Shown here: one piece after another, positions 13,828 to 23,319 of the stretch
Layout of the letters: each line of letters begins with the position of its first letter
Numbering within the stretch: the stretch's first letter is position 1
Source: Symbiodinium sp. CCMP2592
Lineage: Eukaryota > Sar > Dinophyceae > Suessiales > Symbiodiniaceae
NCBI GenBank assembly: GCA_905221615.1
Contig: CAJNDT010000001.1
Location: 2,221,894-2,285,893, forward strand
Reading direction: 5' to 3'
Length of the DNA stretch: 64,000 nucleotides
Position numbers and translations under genes: made by a program
Notes under the pieces: generated by a model
The model's database searches: none
Seen by the model: only the letters and a program-made list of their open reading frames with translations
What the model was told of the DNA's origin: nothing

Positions 13828-14028
13828 ATGTCGAGCTCGCATAGCGAAGCCGACGGCAGTTCCCAATCCTCCGGGGGATATGAGAACGAAGAGACCTCCC
13901 AAGGTCCAGCTACTTATGTCGCACAGTCATATGCAACATCTGACCGCATGCTTGCATCATTAGGCATAACGCCTAAGATCGCGCCTGCCTATGATGGCAC
14001 CACTCGTGGTTTGAGTATGAACAGTTGA
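13828..14028 (+). pseudogene. gag N-terminus (copy A), cut by a frameshift
   Basis: This open block starts MSSSHSEADGSS and has 66 codons. It is the start of the gag-pol polyprotein: copy B continues in the same frame (from 38931 on the minus strand) into the block that here begins at 14025. Near 14004 copy A has ACCACTCG where copy B has ACCACCTCG, a single-C loss that ends the frame early. The N-terminal region is rich in Ser, Glu and Gln and shows no named domain. The start is chosen because the ATG is the first in frame after the primer-binding site and is shared by both copies. Confidence 0.75.
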
Positions 14029-16379
14029 TTGACGACTGGTGCGACATAACAACGCTGGATGACACCAAAAGAGGTCCGTCTCTCAAGACGAGGCTCTCCG
14101 GATTGGCCGCAGTACAAAAGGAATCACTCAACCGAGAAAGGCTTGCAGCCCCAGATGGAGTAGATTACTTCAAGAAGAAGATGCGTCCATTTTTCGTGAA
14201 AGGAGAACAGTACGTTTTCCTGTGGCGTTTCCTCGGCCTATTCAAGGCATGGAAGGGCAACCAAGACTTTGTGACTTGGATTGCTAAGTTTGAGATCGTG
14301 CTACAGCGCGTGAGAAACTCATGGATGGATCTCTTACCAGAGATAGTTCTGGAAGATGCCCATCCGGATTTCATGCAGGCTGTGCAGGCAGATCAAACCT
14401 TCATGCGCCTACAGGATGCAACCGAGAGAGACACATACGCCGCACGTTTCTTCGAAACATGGAACAAGGAACGCCTTGATAATCATCGAAGAGCGTTTCC
14501 TCTAAATGATAATCTCCTAGCTCTCCTCTTCCTAGTGCAGTCCGACCTAAATGAGATGCAACGTGAGAGGTTGGTAACAGCATTGACCAACCAAGGTTAC
14601 CGAATTGAGACCTACACGTACCCTATAGTACGGCAGACCATGTTCGATCAGTTCTCAACGACCAGAACTGGTCTGCAGGATCCCAATATTCGGCACACTT
14701 CTCACAAGAAGGACCGCCATGGAAGGAGAGATCAACGCCGCAAACGCGGAGGTCGAAACTTCCTCATCCTCGATCAGGGTGAATACGACGGAGTCGATGG
14801 ATTCTGGCTCCAAGACGAAGACACCCTTGAGGAAGGCTTTCTTGCCGCCGAGGATGAAGAAGCTGTCTTCTGGACAGTTGACGACCATGAGGCCTTCGTT
14901 GCAAGGAGATTCAAAAAGGGAAGAAGACCAAGAATGCGTCCCGGATCACCGGGAAGAGCAAAGGGTGGCAAGCGAAAAGGACGTGGCCGTTTTAGGTCAT
15001 ACCGCGGAAAAGGGAGAGCCAACCAGGCAGAACATGATCCAACTGATTCCAGCTATTTCGGTAAAGGTAAAGGAAAAGAAAAAGGAAAAGGTGGAAAAGG
15101 CAAAGGAAAAGGAAAGGACAAAGGAGATAAAGGAAGCTCCTTCAAGGGTACAAAATCAAAAGGCAAAGGTAAGGATACAGCTAAGTCTGCCTCCTTACAA
15201 GGAGACCAAACTGGATCTCCACAGGCCTATGAAAGTTCCACCGCACCGAGCTGGGATTCATGGTATGAGGACAGTTATTATACTGACTCCAGTTGGAATT
15301 ATGCCGCTTATGACGATCAAACGTCTTATACATACTATGCATCACAAGCCTCACGAAGAAAGACACGGAAAAAGAAGAGAAGAAATCAAGCAGGATCATC
15401 AGGTAGAGGCACAGATCCGAGCGCGCACCAAGAACCCGTGTACAACTCATCAGTGAGTTACGCGCCCCAGGTTTTTGAACCATCCGAGGGGCAAGGTGTG
15501 GAGACTGCAACAGCAGTGTTTCCGTTGCAGCACACCGTCCTATCTGCTCTCACAGAGCGGATCAATCTTGATAAGAGCCCTACCTTTGTCATACTTGACT
15601 CTGGTTGTACTAGGGCTATGGGTTCCCGCTATGCGGTGAACAGGCTTATCAAGGCCGTGAAGCAACATGCCCCAGGCATGATTGATTTCACTTTTTCACC
15701 TTCGAACACGAAGTTCTCTTTCGCAGATAGTGAAACAGCTCTTATCAAGGAGCGTGTAACTCTATGGTTTAACACAACTCCAAGAAGAGATACAACCATA
15801 GAAGTTTTGGATCAGGGAAGAGTCCCCATTTTGTTCTCCATTGAACAGATGAGAAATCTAAGAATGACCCTCGAGTGTAGTCCAACAGCTGACCTAGCAA
15901 CGTGTGAAGCTTTCGGTTTGTATAAAACCCCTCTTCCGATTAGTACCAATAACCATTTGGTATTGGACCTTCTAGGCTTTACTTCCACCAGGAAGTACCT
16001 TCCTAAGTCAGGTACATCGTTCCGTGCGACGGAGACTGCTCTAGGAGCCAATAAGCCTTATGTTAGGATACCGGAAGGTCGCTGTCCAGCCTGTGCCGGA
16101 CAGAAAAAGGCTCACACGTACCTCAAGGGTTGTGACAGAGCACCTGAGGGAGCAGCTGATCCACCACCGAAGAGGATTTCAGGAAAAAGAAGCCTCTTTC
16201 ATCTGATCCGGCAGAATCATCTGCCAAGAAACTTGATCCACCAGAATCATCTGGAGATGTTCCTGAGCCTTCCGGACCATCGGAACCATCATCAGGCTCT
16301 AGGGACAAACCTGCAGAATCCTCTGCACCACATGAACCTCCAGAAGAAGAAAGACTTGAGGTCCCACCTGCGAAGATAA
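14025..16379 (+). CDS. gag and aspartic protease block of copia gag-pol (copy A)
   Basis: This open block has 784 codons and continues the frame begun at 13828. The first part is an alpha-helical gag-like region. It is followed by a strongly basic stretch with repeated KGKGKGK units (about 14935-15180) that could bind RNA in place of gag CCHC knuckles. The protease signature D-S-G-C-T is encoded at 15597-15611. A C-x2-C-x6-H-x5-C zinc-knuckle-like motif follows at about 16084-16134, after the protease rather than in gag. Near 16182 one G is missing relative to copy B, so the last 60 or so codons are out of frame and the true frame continues into the block whose first ATG is at 16655. Function: particle formation and polyprotein processing. 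Confidence 0.85.
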   Translation: MIDDWCDITTLDDTKRGPSLKTRLSGLAAVQKESLNRERLAAPDGVDYFKKKMRPFFVKGEQYVFLWRFLGLFKAWKGNQDFVTWIAKFEIVLQRVRNSWMDLLPEIVLEDAHPDFMQAVQADQTFMRLQDATERDTYAARFFETWNKERLDNHRRAFPLNDNLLALLFLVQSDLNEMQRERLVTALTNQGYRIETYTYPIVRQTMFDQFSTTRTGLQDPNIRHTSHKKDRHGRRDQRRKRGGRNFLILDQGEYDGVDGFWLQDEDTLEEGFLAAEDEEAVFWTVDDHEAFVARRFKKGRRPRMRPGSPGRAKGGKRKGRGRFRSYRGKGRANQAEHDPTDSSYFGKGKGKEKGKGGKGKGKGKDKGDKGSSFKGTKSKGKGKDTAKSASLQGDQTGSPQAYESSTAPSWDSWYEDSYYTDSSWNYAAYDDQTSYTYYASQASRRKTRKKKRRNQAGSSGRGTDPSAHQEPVYNSSVSYAPQVFEPSEGQGVETATAVFPLQHTVLSALTERINLDKSPTFVILDSGCTRAMGSRYAVNRLIKAVKQHAPGMIDFTFSPSNTKFSFADSETALIKERVTLWFNTTPRRDTTIEVLDQGRVPILFSIEQMRNLRMTLECSPTADLATCEAFGLYKTPLPISTNNHLVLDLLGFTSTRKYLPKSGTSFRATETALGANKPYVRIPEGRCPACAGQKKAHTYLKGCDRAPEGAADPPPKRISGKRSLFHLIRQNHLPRNLIHQNHLEMFLSLPDHRNHHQALGTNLQNPLHHMNLQKKKDLRSHLRR

Positions 16380-16654
16380 AGACTCCAAAGGGTCTTAAAA
16401 ACCTTCTGAAGAAATCCCGCAAATATGCGGTTAAATCTCCTGTTGAAGAGAAGTCTAAGGTCCCAGGAGCTGATGACGGGACGGAGGTAAGACCACTTGA
16501 GTCAAGAGAATACCCGGCTCCTGGTACAGACTCACCTACAGGTGAAGAGATTGTCGCAGAACCTTCGCCATCTCTTCCCATTGCTCTTCGCAGGATTCAT
16601 GAGAAGCTTAAGGACCCTGTAGAACTCTATAAGCTTCACCTTAAGCACCGTCAT

Positions 16655-19600
16655 ATGAGTACGGATCAGTTCAAGCGACGCACAAAAGCCTTACAGATCC
16701 CAAAGGAGATCTACGAGCTATATGACCAACTGGTCAAAAAGTGTTCAGCCTGCCAGGAACATGTGAGAGCTCCTTCGAGAGCGAAGATTTCTGGTCTAAG
16801 ATCAGAGACTTTCGGTGATCTCACCTTCGTAGATCACGGTGAGCTTCCAATTCCCGGCAAGGATAGTCGCTTAGTATTTCTTATTCTCTATGATGGAGCA
16901 ACAAACTTGTTGACTGCCGAAGTAGTCCAGGATAAAGAAGAACATACTACAATGTCGATTATGAATGACTACTTTGAGAAATTTCAGATCAACCCAAAGG
17001 TTGTAGTTGGAGATCAAGCATTCATGACTCCAAAAATGGAGGCTTATTACAATCGGCAGAATATCAAGCCTGTGGCAACAGGACCTGGAACACCATGGCC
17101 CAACAGGGCCGAAGCTGCTGTAAGATTGCTGAAGCATCAGATTAAGCTCATACTTCAGATCCTGAAGGATGGTGACCCGCAGTATAACGGAATCACCATG
17201 AAGTATGGCAACCTCGTTCGCCAAGCATGTTTGGCAAGAAACTCTTCGATTACCTACGGAGGAGTTACTCCTTTAGAAATGGCCTTTGGAAGGCGTCCTC
17301 GAGATGTTATAACACCAGAGAACGCTGATCCCAATCAGTTGACAGGTAATCCAACTGATACGGAAGTCACTGCGAGAGCCATTAAGGAGCTTGCCAACAG
17401 GGCTTACCAAGAGGCACGCCAATCTGATGATCTGCGTAGAGATCTTGCAGCCAGACTGTCAATGACCCAAGGACCTTTCTCTTTGGGAGATAAGGTTTTC
17501 TACTGGTCAGAAGATAAGTCTAAGATTGGATCCACTGGGTCCAAACATGGATCTTGGCTAAAAGGAAAGGTGATCTCCGAACTCGGAGGATCCATGGTAG
17601 GTGTGGATCTTGGAACACGCATCGTCCGTGTCAATATCTCAAAACTGAGGAAAAACTATGACATAACATCTGATGTGGAGATTCCTCTCGCGCCTGATGA
17701 GGAAACTCTGACGTCAGAAGGTTCTGACCACGCAAGTTGCATGGTCACCTTCGATGCTTCCCTGCAGTCGACAGACCTAACGATTCCACATCAAGAGTGT
17801 CACTGGCAGGTCACCAGCACTGGGAAGATTGACTTCCTAGAACTCTACGGCGGATCTCCCCGCATGAGTCACAAGGCTGCCCTGTCAGGTCTTCGAGTAG
17901 GTCAGCCAGTCGATTTGCGTAGCGGTCTAGATCTTGAGCAACCGCAAGGTCGCTCCAATCTTCTTAGGATCATCAAGGAACAAGAACCTACTATTATTGT
18001 TATGTCACCGGACCATTCTCAGTGGTCTAGCTGGTACTCACAGTGGAAGAAAGGCTCTGCCAAGAGACTTTCTGTTTTAAAATTCTGTGAATCGGTCGCA
18101 GACCACCAAATGAAGCTCGGACGTTACTTTGTTCTTGAGAACCCATACTACAGCAGGCTCTGGTCTTCACCAGAAGCAAAACGCCTGTTTTCTAATCATA
18201 AGATCAGCTATGAGGTCTGTAACCTACAGGCCTATGGCATGAAAGATCCAACAGGATACTATGAATCGAAATCTTCGATTTTTATGCACAACTTGCCACC
18301 GCAAGTTTTAATTCCTCTCCAGAGGCATTCTGCCAAAACGAAATCTCCAACATCTCCACCAGGAGACGAAAAGGGTATTCAAGGCTACGGTCTTAAAACG
18401 AAACTCGCACAAGTGTATCCTTATGAATTCTGTGAGACCTTTGCCTCGTGTTTGGCAAGATTCCTGAAACGAGATGCGTATGCATCTCATCTGTCTTTAG
18501 TCACAGACATACTAGAATACTCTGGAGATGAATGCCTCCAGGGACTTTCGGAACTTCTTGATCAGGAGTATTCACTTTTGACAACAAATCCTCTCAAGGA
18601 TTCAAAACTCCTGCAAGATCCGAAAATCAGATCACTTGTTGCTAGAGTAAATTCTTTATCGAGTAAAACTGAATTACCATTGCATCATTCCAAACCATCA
18701 CCGTCCCTTGATGCCTTGGTGTCAGACATTACTCGCCTTAGATCAAGACTCTTACCAGGGTCTGGTTTCGAACAGTGTACTCTATACAGAGGTACATTTG
18801 GAACAGTTAAAGCACTCACCAGTGTAACTGATGGCGTTCTTGTCTTCTGGAACAAGAAGAAGCCCAATTCGACTATGACGTGTTGCTTGCCGCACCAGGT
18901 TTCCTGGAACAAAGTACACCCATCAACCTTCTCGGGGGTGCTATTCCAGATGACAGGCGGCAAGACTTCACCGTCCGTGCGAACACCGCCGGATGTAATC
19001 ATGTCGGACGAAGAGGTTTCGCCGTCAGACCCGTCAGAACCAATGAGCACTAATCGCTCACGGATCACATCTGACGATGTTTCTATGCCGGAACCAGATC
19101 AGCCGATGCCTCCCGGCACGCCGCCGTCGCGTCCTCCTCCTCCCGTACCTCCACCGCGACTACCGGCCGTTTCCTCCGATGAGCCCGTGGCTCCTGCTCG
19201 GGCTAAGCCTCGCGTGCATCCGCCTCCTCGCGTTCCGTCTCCTCGGCGTCTGGGGGGTGATGTGTCGCCAAGGTCTTCATCGGAAAGGAAAGTTTCGCCG
19301 CACAAACAGAAATCACCTTCACAGGTGCCGACACCAAAACCTAAACCGAAGGCACATCCACAGGGACCCATTCTTCCGTTACAACAAGATGAAGAAGACA
19401 CTGAAGAAGAACTGGTCCCAGACGACCCCGGACAACCGTCCGCTCCTCCTCACACTTCTGGTTCACCAGAACCGGAGAGCGATGCCGAGTCAGAAAACAC
19501 AAGGTATTACTCTGATGAGGAAGGTGACTTGGTCGTAGATGAGAAGGACTGGGTCCTTCTCACAGAAGAACAGAAACTGTGCAGTAACACAGGTTCTTTC

Positions 19601-21694
19601 TCCATGCCTCGGTACATGCATGGCGGACCCGTAGACATCAGAGAGGTAACATCAAGAGTGAGGTCAGACCGAACACGGTATAAACCCACTAAAAGGTTTC
19701 GATCTGACATCCGTGAAGAGTATGATCTTCTCACGGAAGAGGACAAGGCCTTATCTCTAAGTTCCTCCAGGAACTCAGCGAACTTAACCCAGAAGGCACA
19801 GCGGAAGGAGGCAACCGCCAAGGAAAAGCGTGAGATGAAGAAACAGTTTGATGAAGCGAAAGCAGCAGAATATCAGAGCTGGCTAGACAATGATGTCTTT
19901 GAGCTCGTCGATACACGGAAACTCGGAAACATCCGAAATTATGTCACTGGTCGATGGGTCCTGACTCTAAAAAGAGACAAGGACGGAAACTTCCTTAAGT
20001 GCAAGGCCCGATGGGTCCTGAGAGGTTTCCAGGATCGACAGAAGGACATTCAGCAAACTGATAGTCCTGCTGCGAGTCGCCCAGGTTTCCGCTTAGCGAT
20101 TCAACTAGCAGCTAACAAGCTGTGGAATTTGACACACATCGACTTAAAGACTGCTTTCCTGCAGGGTGAAGCCTATGATGAGTCGAGAGACATAATCTGT
20201 CAGATTCCTCCTGAAGCAGGTTATCCTTCCTACATTGCAGCGAGGATGAAGAAACCCGCTTATGGACTTAACGATGCACCTCGAAGATGGTGGAACATCG
20301 TTGATAAGGCACTCCTGTCTTATGGCCTGGTGCCAACCCGTGCGGATCGCTGTACATATGTTCTGTATGGTAAGAAGTCTGCAACAGCAGATGCTGAGCT
20401 CAAGAAGTCTCAGCCAAAGACCATGGAATCAGCGATTGACTATCTCCTAGATCCCATAGCAGGCAACAATGCCAAGGGTAGACAGGTACATGGAGTAGTC
20501 TGTTTGCATGTAGATGACCTGTGCATGGCCGGTGATGACACCTTTCGTAAGGCCGTGATTGAATCGATCAAAAAGGAATTTGCAGTAGGTTCTGAAGATA
20601 CGAATGATATTATGTTTGTAGGACAGAGATTAGTCTGGAAGGATGCTACAGCATCAGTGCCAGCACATATCTCAGTAAATCAGAACCTAGCTGTTGAAGC
20701 TCTAGAAGAAATTGTTTTTGACAAGAAGCTCAACAATGAGCAACAATGCACACCACAGCAGCACACTGCTTATAGAAGTGTTTTAGGACAGATCAACTGG
20801 CTACAAAGCCGGACTCAAGCTCACATCTGTTATCGCTTCAGTCGGTGTGCGAGCAAGGCTGCCAAGCCTACTATCGGTGATATCCGAGAATTGAACAAAC
20901 TTGTTAGGATTTTGAAGTCTACCGAAGTAGAATTGCGTTTTTGGCCGCTGAAAGGAAATCTCAGAATCCTCGGTTACCCTGATGCTTCCTACAGGAACAA
21001 TGATGACAAATCATCTCAGAGAGCACATGTTATTTTCCTTGCTGAAGATCGAAATCCAAAGCTAAAGGGAATGAAACAATCAGCAGCAGCTGCTTCTTCC
21101 AAGAAGAACGATTTCTCTGAATCCTCTATTAAGGAAACATCCTCGAGAGGTAGCCTGGTGGATTATGAGTCTCACAAGATTACGACAACCACAATGTCCA
21201 CAACAGTGGCAGAGCTTAACGCACTGATGCGTTGCTTTGGTACCTGCCTGTTCCTCAAGGGACTTTGGGCAGATCTCTCATCAGAGACCGTACCTATACA
21301 TATCAGAACAGATGCGAACAATCTTGTGACAACAGCAGGCACGACACACCTTCCAGAGCAAAAGGAAACTCACCATCTTATACAGATGCTTCGTAAGGAA
21401 TCCAACTCTGGATCATTAGATGACCTAGCTCATGTAAGCTCGAAGTACTGCCTAGCTGATGCATTAACAAAGCATTCGGCACAACCTGATGAGCTTATCA
21501 AGGCTCTGGAAACAGGAAACTTACCAGAAACAGACATTCATCCACCCTTCCGTGAACTCCTTCAACATAAAGCTTTCACTGTTCGGTGGATTATAGACAA
21601 CCTTAGGAATGCCGCTACAGCGGTAGCCTTCCTTGGAATTGATGTCTCAACAGAGATTTACCGATTATTTTACTGCCAAGGAACATGGTGGTAG
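16655..21694 (+). CDS. Integrase, methyltransferase-like, RT and RNase H block of copia pol (copy A)
   Basis: This open block has 1,679 codons. The same frame is open upstream to about 16182, so the ATG at 16655 is not the natural start. An HHCC-like zinc region (H-x3-H, then C-x2-C near codons 31-34) precedes the integrase core with D60, D120 and E153. A basic integrase C-terminal region follows. Residues about 391-500 look like a Rossmann-fold methyltransferase: F-L-E-L-Y-G-G (motif I), S-P-D-H at 451-454 and L-E-N-P at 494-497. A long Pro/Ser-rich acidic linker leads to the copia RT, with the V-D-D catalytic site at 1286-1288, and to RNase H, ending at codon 1679. The product would copy and integrate the element. 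The RT/RNase H part is identical in protein to copy B. Confidence 0.93.
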   Translation: MSTDQFKRRTKALQIPKEIYELYDQLVKKCSACQEHVRAPSRAKISGLRSETFGDLTFVDHGELPIPGKDSRLVFLILYDGATNLLTAEVVQDKEEHTTMSIMNDYFEKFQINPKVVVGDQAFMTPKMEAYYNRQNIKPVATGPGTPWPNRAEAAVRLLKHQIKLILQILKDGDPQYNGITMKYGNLVRQACLARNSSITYGGVTPLEMAFGRRPRDVITPENADPNQLTGNPTDTEVTARAIKELANRAYQEARQSDDLRRDLAARLSMTQGPFSLGDKVFYWSEDKSKIGSTGSKHGSWLKGKVISELGGSMVGVDLGTRIVRVNISKLRKNYDITSDVEIPLAPDEETLTSEGSDHASCMVTFDASLQSTDLTIPHQECHWQVTSTGKIDFLELYGGSPRMSHKAALSGLRVGQPVDLRSGLDLEQPQGRSNLLRIIKEQEPTIIVMSPDHSQWSSWYSQWKKGSAKRLSVLKFCESVADHQMKLGRYFVLENPYYSRLWSSPEAKRLFSNHKISYEVCNLQAYGMKDPTGYYESKSSIFMHNLPPQVLIPLQRHSAKTKSPTSPPGDEKGIQGYGLKTKLAQVYPYEFCETFASCLARFLKRDAYASHLSLVTDILEYSGDECLQGLSELLDQEYSLLTTNPLKDSKLLQDPKIRSLVARVNSLSSKTELPLHHSKPSPSLDALVSDITRLRSRLLPGSGFEQCTLYRGTFGTVKALTSVTDGVLVFWNKKKPNSTMTCCLPHQVSWNKVHPSTFSGVLFQMTGGKTSPSVRTPPDVIMSDEEVSPSDPSEPMSTNRSRITSDDVSMPEPDQPMPPGTPPSRPPPPVPPPRLPAVSSDEPVAPARAKPRVHPPPRVPSPRRLGGDVSPRSSSERKVSPHKQKSPSQVPTPKPKPKAHPQGPILPLQQDEEDTEEELVPDDPGQPSAPPHTSGSPEPESDAESENTRYYSDEEGDLVVDEKDWVLLTEEQKLCSNTGSFSMPRYMHGGPVDIREVTSRVRSDRTRYKPTKRFRSDIREEYDLLTEEDKALSLSSSRNSANLTQKAQRKEATAKEKREMKKQFDEAKAAEYQSWLDNDVFELVDTRKLGNIRNYVTGRWVLTLKRDKDGNFLKCKARWVLRGFQDRQKDIQQTDSPAASRPGFRLAIQLAANKLWNLTHIDLKTAFLQGEAYDESRDIICQIPPEAGYPSYIAARMKKPAYGLNDAPRRWWNIVDKALLSYGLVPTRADRCTYVLYGKKSATADAELKKSQPKTMESAIDYLLDPIAGNNAKGRQVHGVVCLHVDDLCMAGDDTFRKAVIESIKKEFAVGSEDTNDIMFVGQRLVWKDATASVPAHISVNQNLAVEALEEIVFDKKLNNEQQCTPQQHTAYRSVLGQINWLQSRTQAHICYRFSRCASKAAKPTIGDIRELNKLVRILKSTEVELRFWPLKGNLRILGYPDASYRNNDDKSSQRAHVIFLAEDRNPKLKGMKQSAAAASSKKNDFSESSIKETSSRGSLVDYESHKITTTTMSTTVAELNALMRCFGTCLFLKGLWADLSSETVPIHIRTDANNLVTTAGTTHLPEQKETHHLIQMLRKESNSGSLDDLAHVSSKYCLADALTKHSAQPDELIKALETGNLPETDIHPPFRELLQHKAFTVRWIIDNLRNAATAVAFLGIDVSTEIYRLFYCQGTWW

Positions 21695-21918
21695 TCTTGT
21701 TTGCTGGTAGCACAACCATGTGCTGGATTTTCTATTTAGACTGTTTTTCGTCTAAAAGAAAATTTGTGTCTGCAAGCTGCGTTTTCATCAAGATCAAACA
21801 TGTTCATGAGAACTATATGTTCTGTATCATCCGCAGCCGCTTTCAGCCTCGAGCTTCACAGCAATCAGCTTTTTGAGCTAACCAAGCATTCCTGATCCTG
21901 TTTGGTCATCGTGCCGTA
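21695..21918 (+). other. Intergenic leader between pol and the 3' ORF (copy A)
   Basis: This 224-nt stretch has no open frame of note. It contains an A-rich motif (21753-21772) preceded by a short AGAC/GTCT hairpin. The motif recurs with one mismatch just before the 3' LTR. Relative to copy B this leader is about 3 percent diverged, unlike the RT region directly upstream. Confidence 0.6.
21753..21772 (+). promoter_or_regulatory. Purine-tract motif repeat 1 (possible extra PPT)
   Basis: TAAAAGAAAATTTGTGTCTG occurs here and, with one mismatch, at 23053-23072, only 2 nt before the 3' LTR. Copy B keeps both (about 30985-31004 and 23610-23629). The copy next to the LTR may contain the polypurine tract that primes plus-strand DNA. 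This one may be a second priming or processing signal. Function is inferred. Confidence 0.4.
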
Positions 21919-22824
21919 ATGAGCACACGATCAAACTTCCGTAGCCGTGATGGACACGCCCTACCAAGGGCAGTACAGGCGTACCATGAGCGACATCCAC
22001 ACATGGATAGCTCTTACCCCGAGTCTCGTCGGGACGCATCACGTCGACACACCGAACACGGTGGACACCGATTTCACAAACGTGAGAAAAATAACGAGCC
22101 TCCGTACATTTACATGGGTCACCAACAGGTGTTCAATCCGCGTCCAAGAGATCTTGCTGACCTGATCTTACGATGTGGCCATGCGAGTCGAGCAAGGCTC
22201 ACTCCAATCTCCAAACATGGAGTCAGGCTCTACGAAGGAGTCCTCCAAGGACCATGGGACAACAGTCCCCTTTTATACTGGGATAACAACGTGGGCAATC
22301 ACGCTCGTGATCCACGCCAGTTTTGTACGATGCTTGCACATCACCTTCAGACTGGCCTCCCACAGGAGGTAAAACAATGTGTGAGTCTTGATGCATCTGG
22401 AGAATATGACTATTCCTCCTCAGTGCCAAGACTGGTAGAGGTAACAGGTCTCTCACCAGAGATGTGCTTCCACATTCTTTCCAAGACCAACAAGGTCGGA
22501 AGGTGGTTGGCACACTCAACAAGACACCTTCAGAATCAGCGCCAAGATCTCTTTGCTGGCCAACACAATTATCTTCTGGACATGTCCAAATTGGCCGATG
22601 CAGAGCTCGCACAATATTCACCACAAGAGATCGCGCTTGGTGTTCTCCTTAACACCAAGTCCAGGTTCGTGGTCACTATGGTTTATGACCAAGATGGCAG
22701 GGCTGAAACAACAGCTGCCGCCGTTACCATCCCACAGGAGGCAAATGTGATGACCATGACCAAACTTTTCCTCTCGGCAGTTGGAGGACACGGTTCACGA
22801 CGAACTCTAACAAGAGCACAATGA
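21919..22824 (+). pseudogene. Truncated post-pol ORF (Tpt1-like N-terminal part), copy A
   Basis: This open frame has 301 codons and starts MSTRSNFRSRDG. Its first 296 or so codons match the N-terminal half of the copy B ORF at 30839-29013 with about eight amino-acid changes. It then stops shortly after a deletion join at 22805-22817. It keeps an L-I-L-R segment and a K-S-R-F segment that resemble the N-terminal lobe of Tpt1/KptA RNA 2'-phosphotransferases. It lacks the downstream H-A-T and F-D-A parts of that fold. It is unlikely to be active as a transferase in this copy. Confidence 0.7.
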
Positions 22825-23052
22825 AGGGCTGCATAATTCGGTAGTAGAACATTACCAGACCTGATCTTGTACAGATGATCTCTCTGACCAATATGCATGA
22901 GTGTGTGTGCAAAATGAGTGGAGTGTCCTCAGCAGTGTACTTCAGTGCCATACCTAGCATAAATAATATGCTGTTTTTATAATGAGTCCAAACTCCGCAA
23001 CTGTGACAGTGGGCATAACAGTATATGTGTGAATGTGCGGCCATGCTTCCGG

Positions 23053-23072
23053 TAAAAGAAAATTAGTGTCTG
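23053..23072 (+). promoter_or_regulatory. Purine-tract motif repeat 2, before the 3' LTR
   Basis: TAAAAGAAAATTAGTGTCTG ends two bases before the LTR TG. AAAAGAAAA is the only purine run near the LTR and is the best candidate for the plus-strand primer, although it is not directly adjacent to the LTR as is usual. Confidence 0.4.
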
Positions 23073-23074
23073 TT

Positions 23075-23319
23075 TGAAACCATAAACCTCTAAAGGGGTA
23101 GCTCTAACAGGTACCTACAGCAATGGCTGCATGCTCATACATATACATTCCGCTGCCCATTGGCTCACAGTGGTTTTACCATATTGAGACAAGACAAGCT
23201 CTCCTTGCGTAGCAAGACAAAACAACTACTGTCCGTGTGCAGGGCGCTGCCCTTTGATCCTTAGGGAATAACTGGTCATACACCTCCTTACAAGGAGTAT
23301 CCCTTGGGGTGTATCGGCA
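23075..23319 (+). repeat. 3' LTR of copia copy A
   Basis: The LTR is 245 bp. It differs from the 5' LTR only by one missing A (AAAC to AAC in the TTAGGGAATAAAC segment), one missing G in the G5 run, and loss of the last two bases (it ends GGCA). It runs straight into a G-rich spacer. Confidence 0.9.

Larger units (their letters stand above)
13477..23319 (+). mobile_element. Ty1/copia LTR retrotransposon, copy A (internally deleted)
   Basis: This element of about 9.8 kb is bounded by TG...CA LTRs at 13477-13725 and 23075-23319. It has a primer-binding site just inside the 5' LTR and the copia order gag, protease, integrase, RT, RNase H. The four LTRs in the window show no substitutions, only single-base indels, which points to very recent insertion. 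Against copy B (23359-39281, opposite strand) it lacks 6,075 bp of the 3' module, and the join lies at 22805-22817. Gag-pol carries two single-base deletions, near 14004 and 16182. The integrase D,D,E, the RT V-D-D and the RNase H acidic residues are all present, so it was functional until recently or is intact apart from sequence errors. Confidence 0.93.

Noticed and set aside
14719..15456. 245-codon frame overlapping gag (and its twin at 37303-38040)
   Set aside because: It is an out-of-phase shadow of the lysine/glycine-rich gag region; low complexity explains its length.
19077..19538. 153-codon frame inside pol
   Set aside because: It is a shadow of the Pro/Ser-rich linker between the methyltransferase-like domain and RT.
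21931..21948. CCGTAGCC near the start of the post-pol ORF, a possible dinoflagellate spliced-leader relic
   Set aside because: Only about nine bases match the leader and the following CATTTTGGCTCAAG is absent; chance is likely.
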